Source: Chamaelirium japonicum
Lineage: Eukaryota > Streptophyta > Magnoliopsida > Liliales > Melanthiaceae
DNA length: 64,000 bases
NCBI GenBank assembly: GCA_947650365.1
Contig: OX393549.1
Span: forward strand, 25,307,851 to 25,371,850
Direction: 5' to 3'
Of this stretch, positions 63,871 to 64,000 are shown in pieces (positions within the stretch are counted from its first letter, which is position 1; every line of letters starts with the position of its first letter). The notes below the pieces were generated by a model, which worked only from the letters and a program-made list of their open reading frames with translations, did not search any database and had not been told where the DNA came from. The translations under genes and the position numbers were made by a program.

Positions 63871-64000
63871 TCAAATTCCCTGTCATGCCAATGGTAGTCA
63901 CATGAGGTGGGATCCGCTAAGATTGGTGGCAAGCTCATATTCATTTATGAACAAAACTTAGTTGCTCTCCATGTAATATTTAATAATATTTGTAGGTGTG

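Overview
The window is nuclear DNA of a flowering plant with a large, repeat-rich genome. The evidence is a plant-type DNA ligase 1 gene with GT-AG introns, plant Copia, LINE, hAT, CACTA, Helitron, MITE, TRIM and SINE remnants, Arabidopsis-type telomere-like words, and many long (GA)n/(CT)n microsatellites. I cannot name the species. Only one host gene is recognisable. All repeat and gene assignments come from reading the sequence; no database search was run.

Region 1 (1-16.5 kb, minus strand) is the 5' half of LIG1 (ATP-dependent replicative DNA ligase 1). Six exons run from 16493 down to 41 and the gene continues beyond the left edge. The adenylated lysine motif (KYDGER) closes exon 5. Two in-frame starts, one before and one after a mitochondrial-type presequence, match the dual-targeting design known in Arabidopsis LIG1. 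Intron 4 is about 11.8 kb. It holds a BED-finger hAT remnant, a Copia element nested in another Copia element (three LTRs), a long (TC)n tract and a second hAT derivative with its own nested insertion.

Region 2 (16.5-41 kb) has no host gene. It holds foldback/MULE-type MITEs, a Copia gag fragment, a 324-bp TRIM with paired 109-bp LTRs, Tourist MITEs, a truncated LINE with a 17-bp target duplication, a head-to-tail run of four Helitron-like units, a 2.1-kb solo LTR with a perfect 5-bp target duplication, and two Helitrons of one family in opposite orientations. Two hAT MITEs sit exactly 8 bp apart inside one of these Helitrons.

Region 3 (41152-48076) is the most unusual part: a 6.9-kb CACTA (En/Spm-type) element with CACTA ends, a CCT target duplication and subterminal TACCGACGGA/TCCGTCGGTA repeats. 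It contains a 17-copy minisatellite, two telomere-like (CCCTAAA-type) blocks, a 68-codon piece of TNP2-type transposase and, next to it, three correctly spliced-looking exons of an Argonaute PIWI domain. This looks like capture of an RNA-silencing gene fragment by a transposon. The CACTA element sits inside an older LINE.

Region 4 (48-64 kb) has LINE fragments, foldback MITEs, a second large set of GCTACAGTG/CACTGTAGC repeats (also present in LIG1 intron 5), LTR-like sequence, two more TRIM copies, a solo Helitron unit, a second CACTA end and long (GT)n/(GA)n tracts. No intact host gene is visible there.
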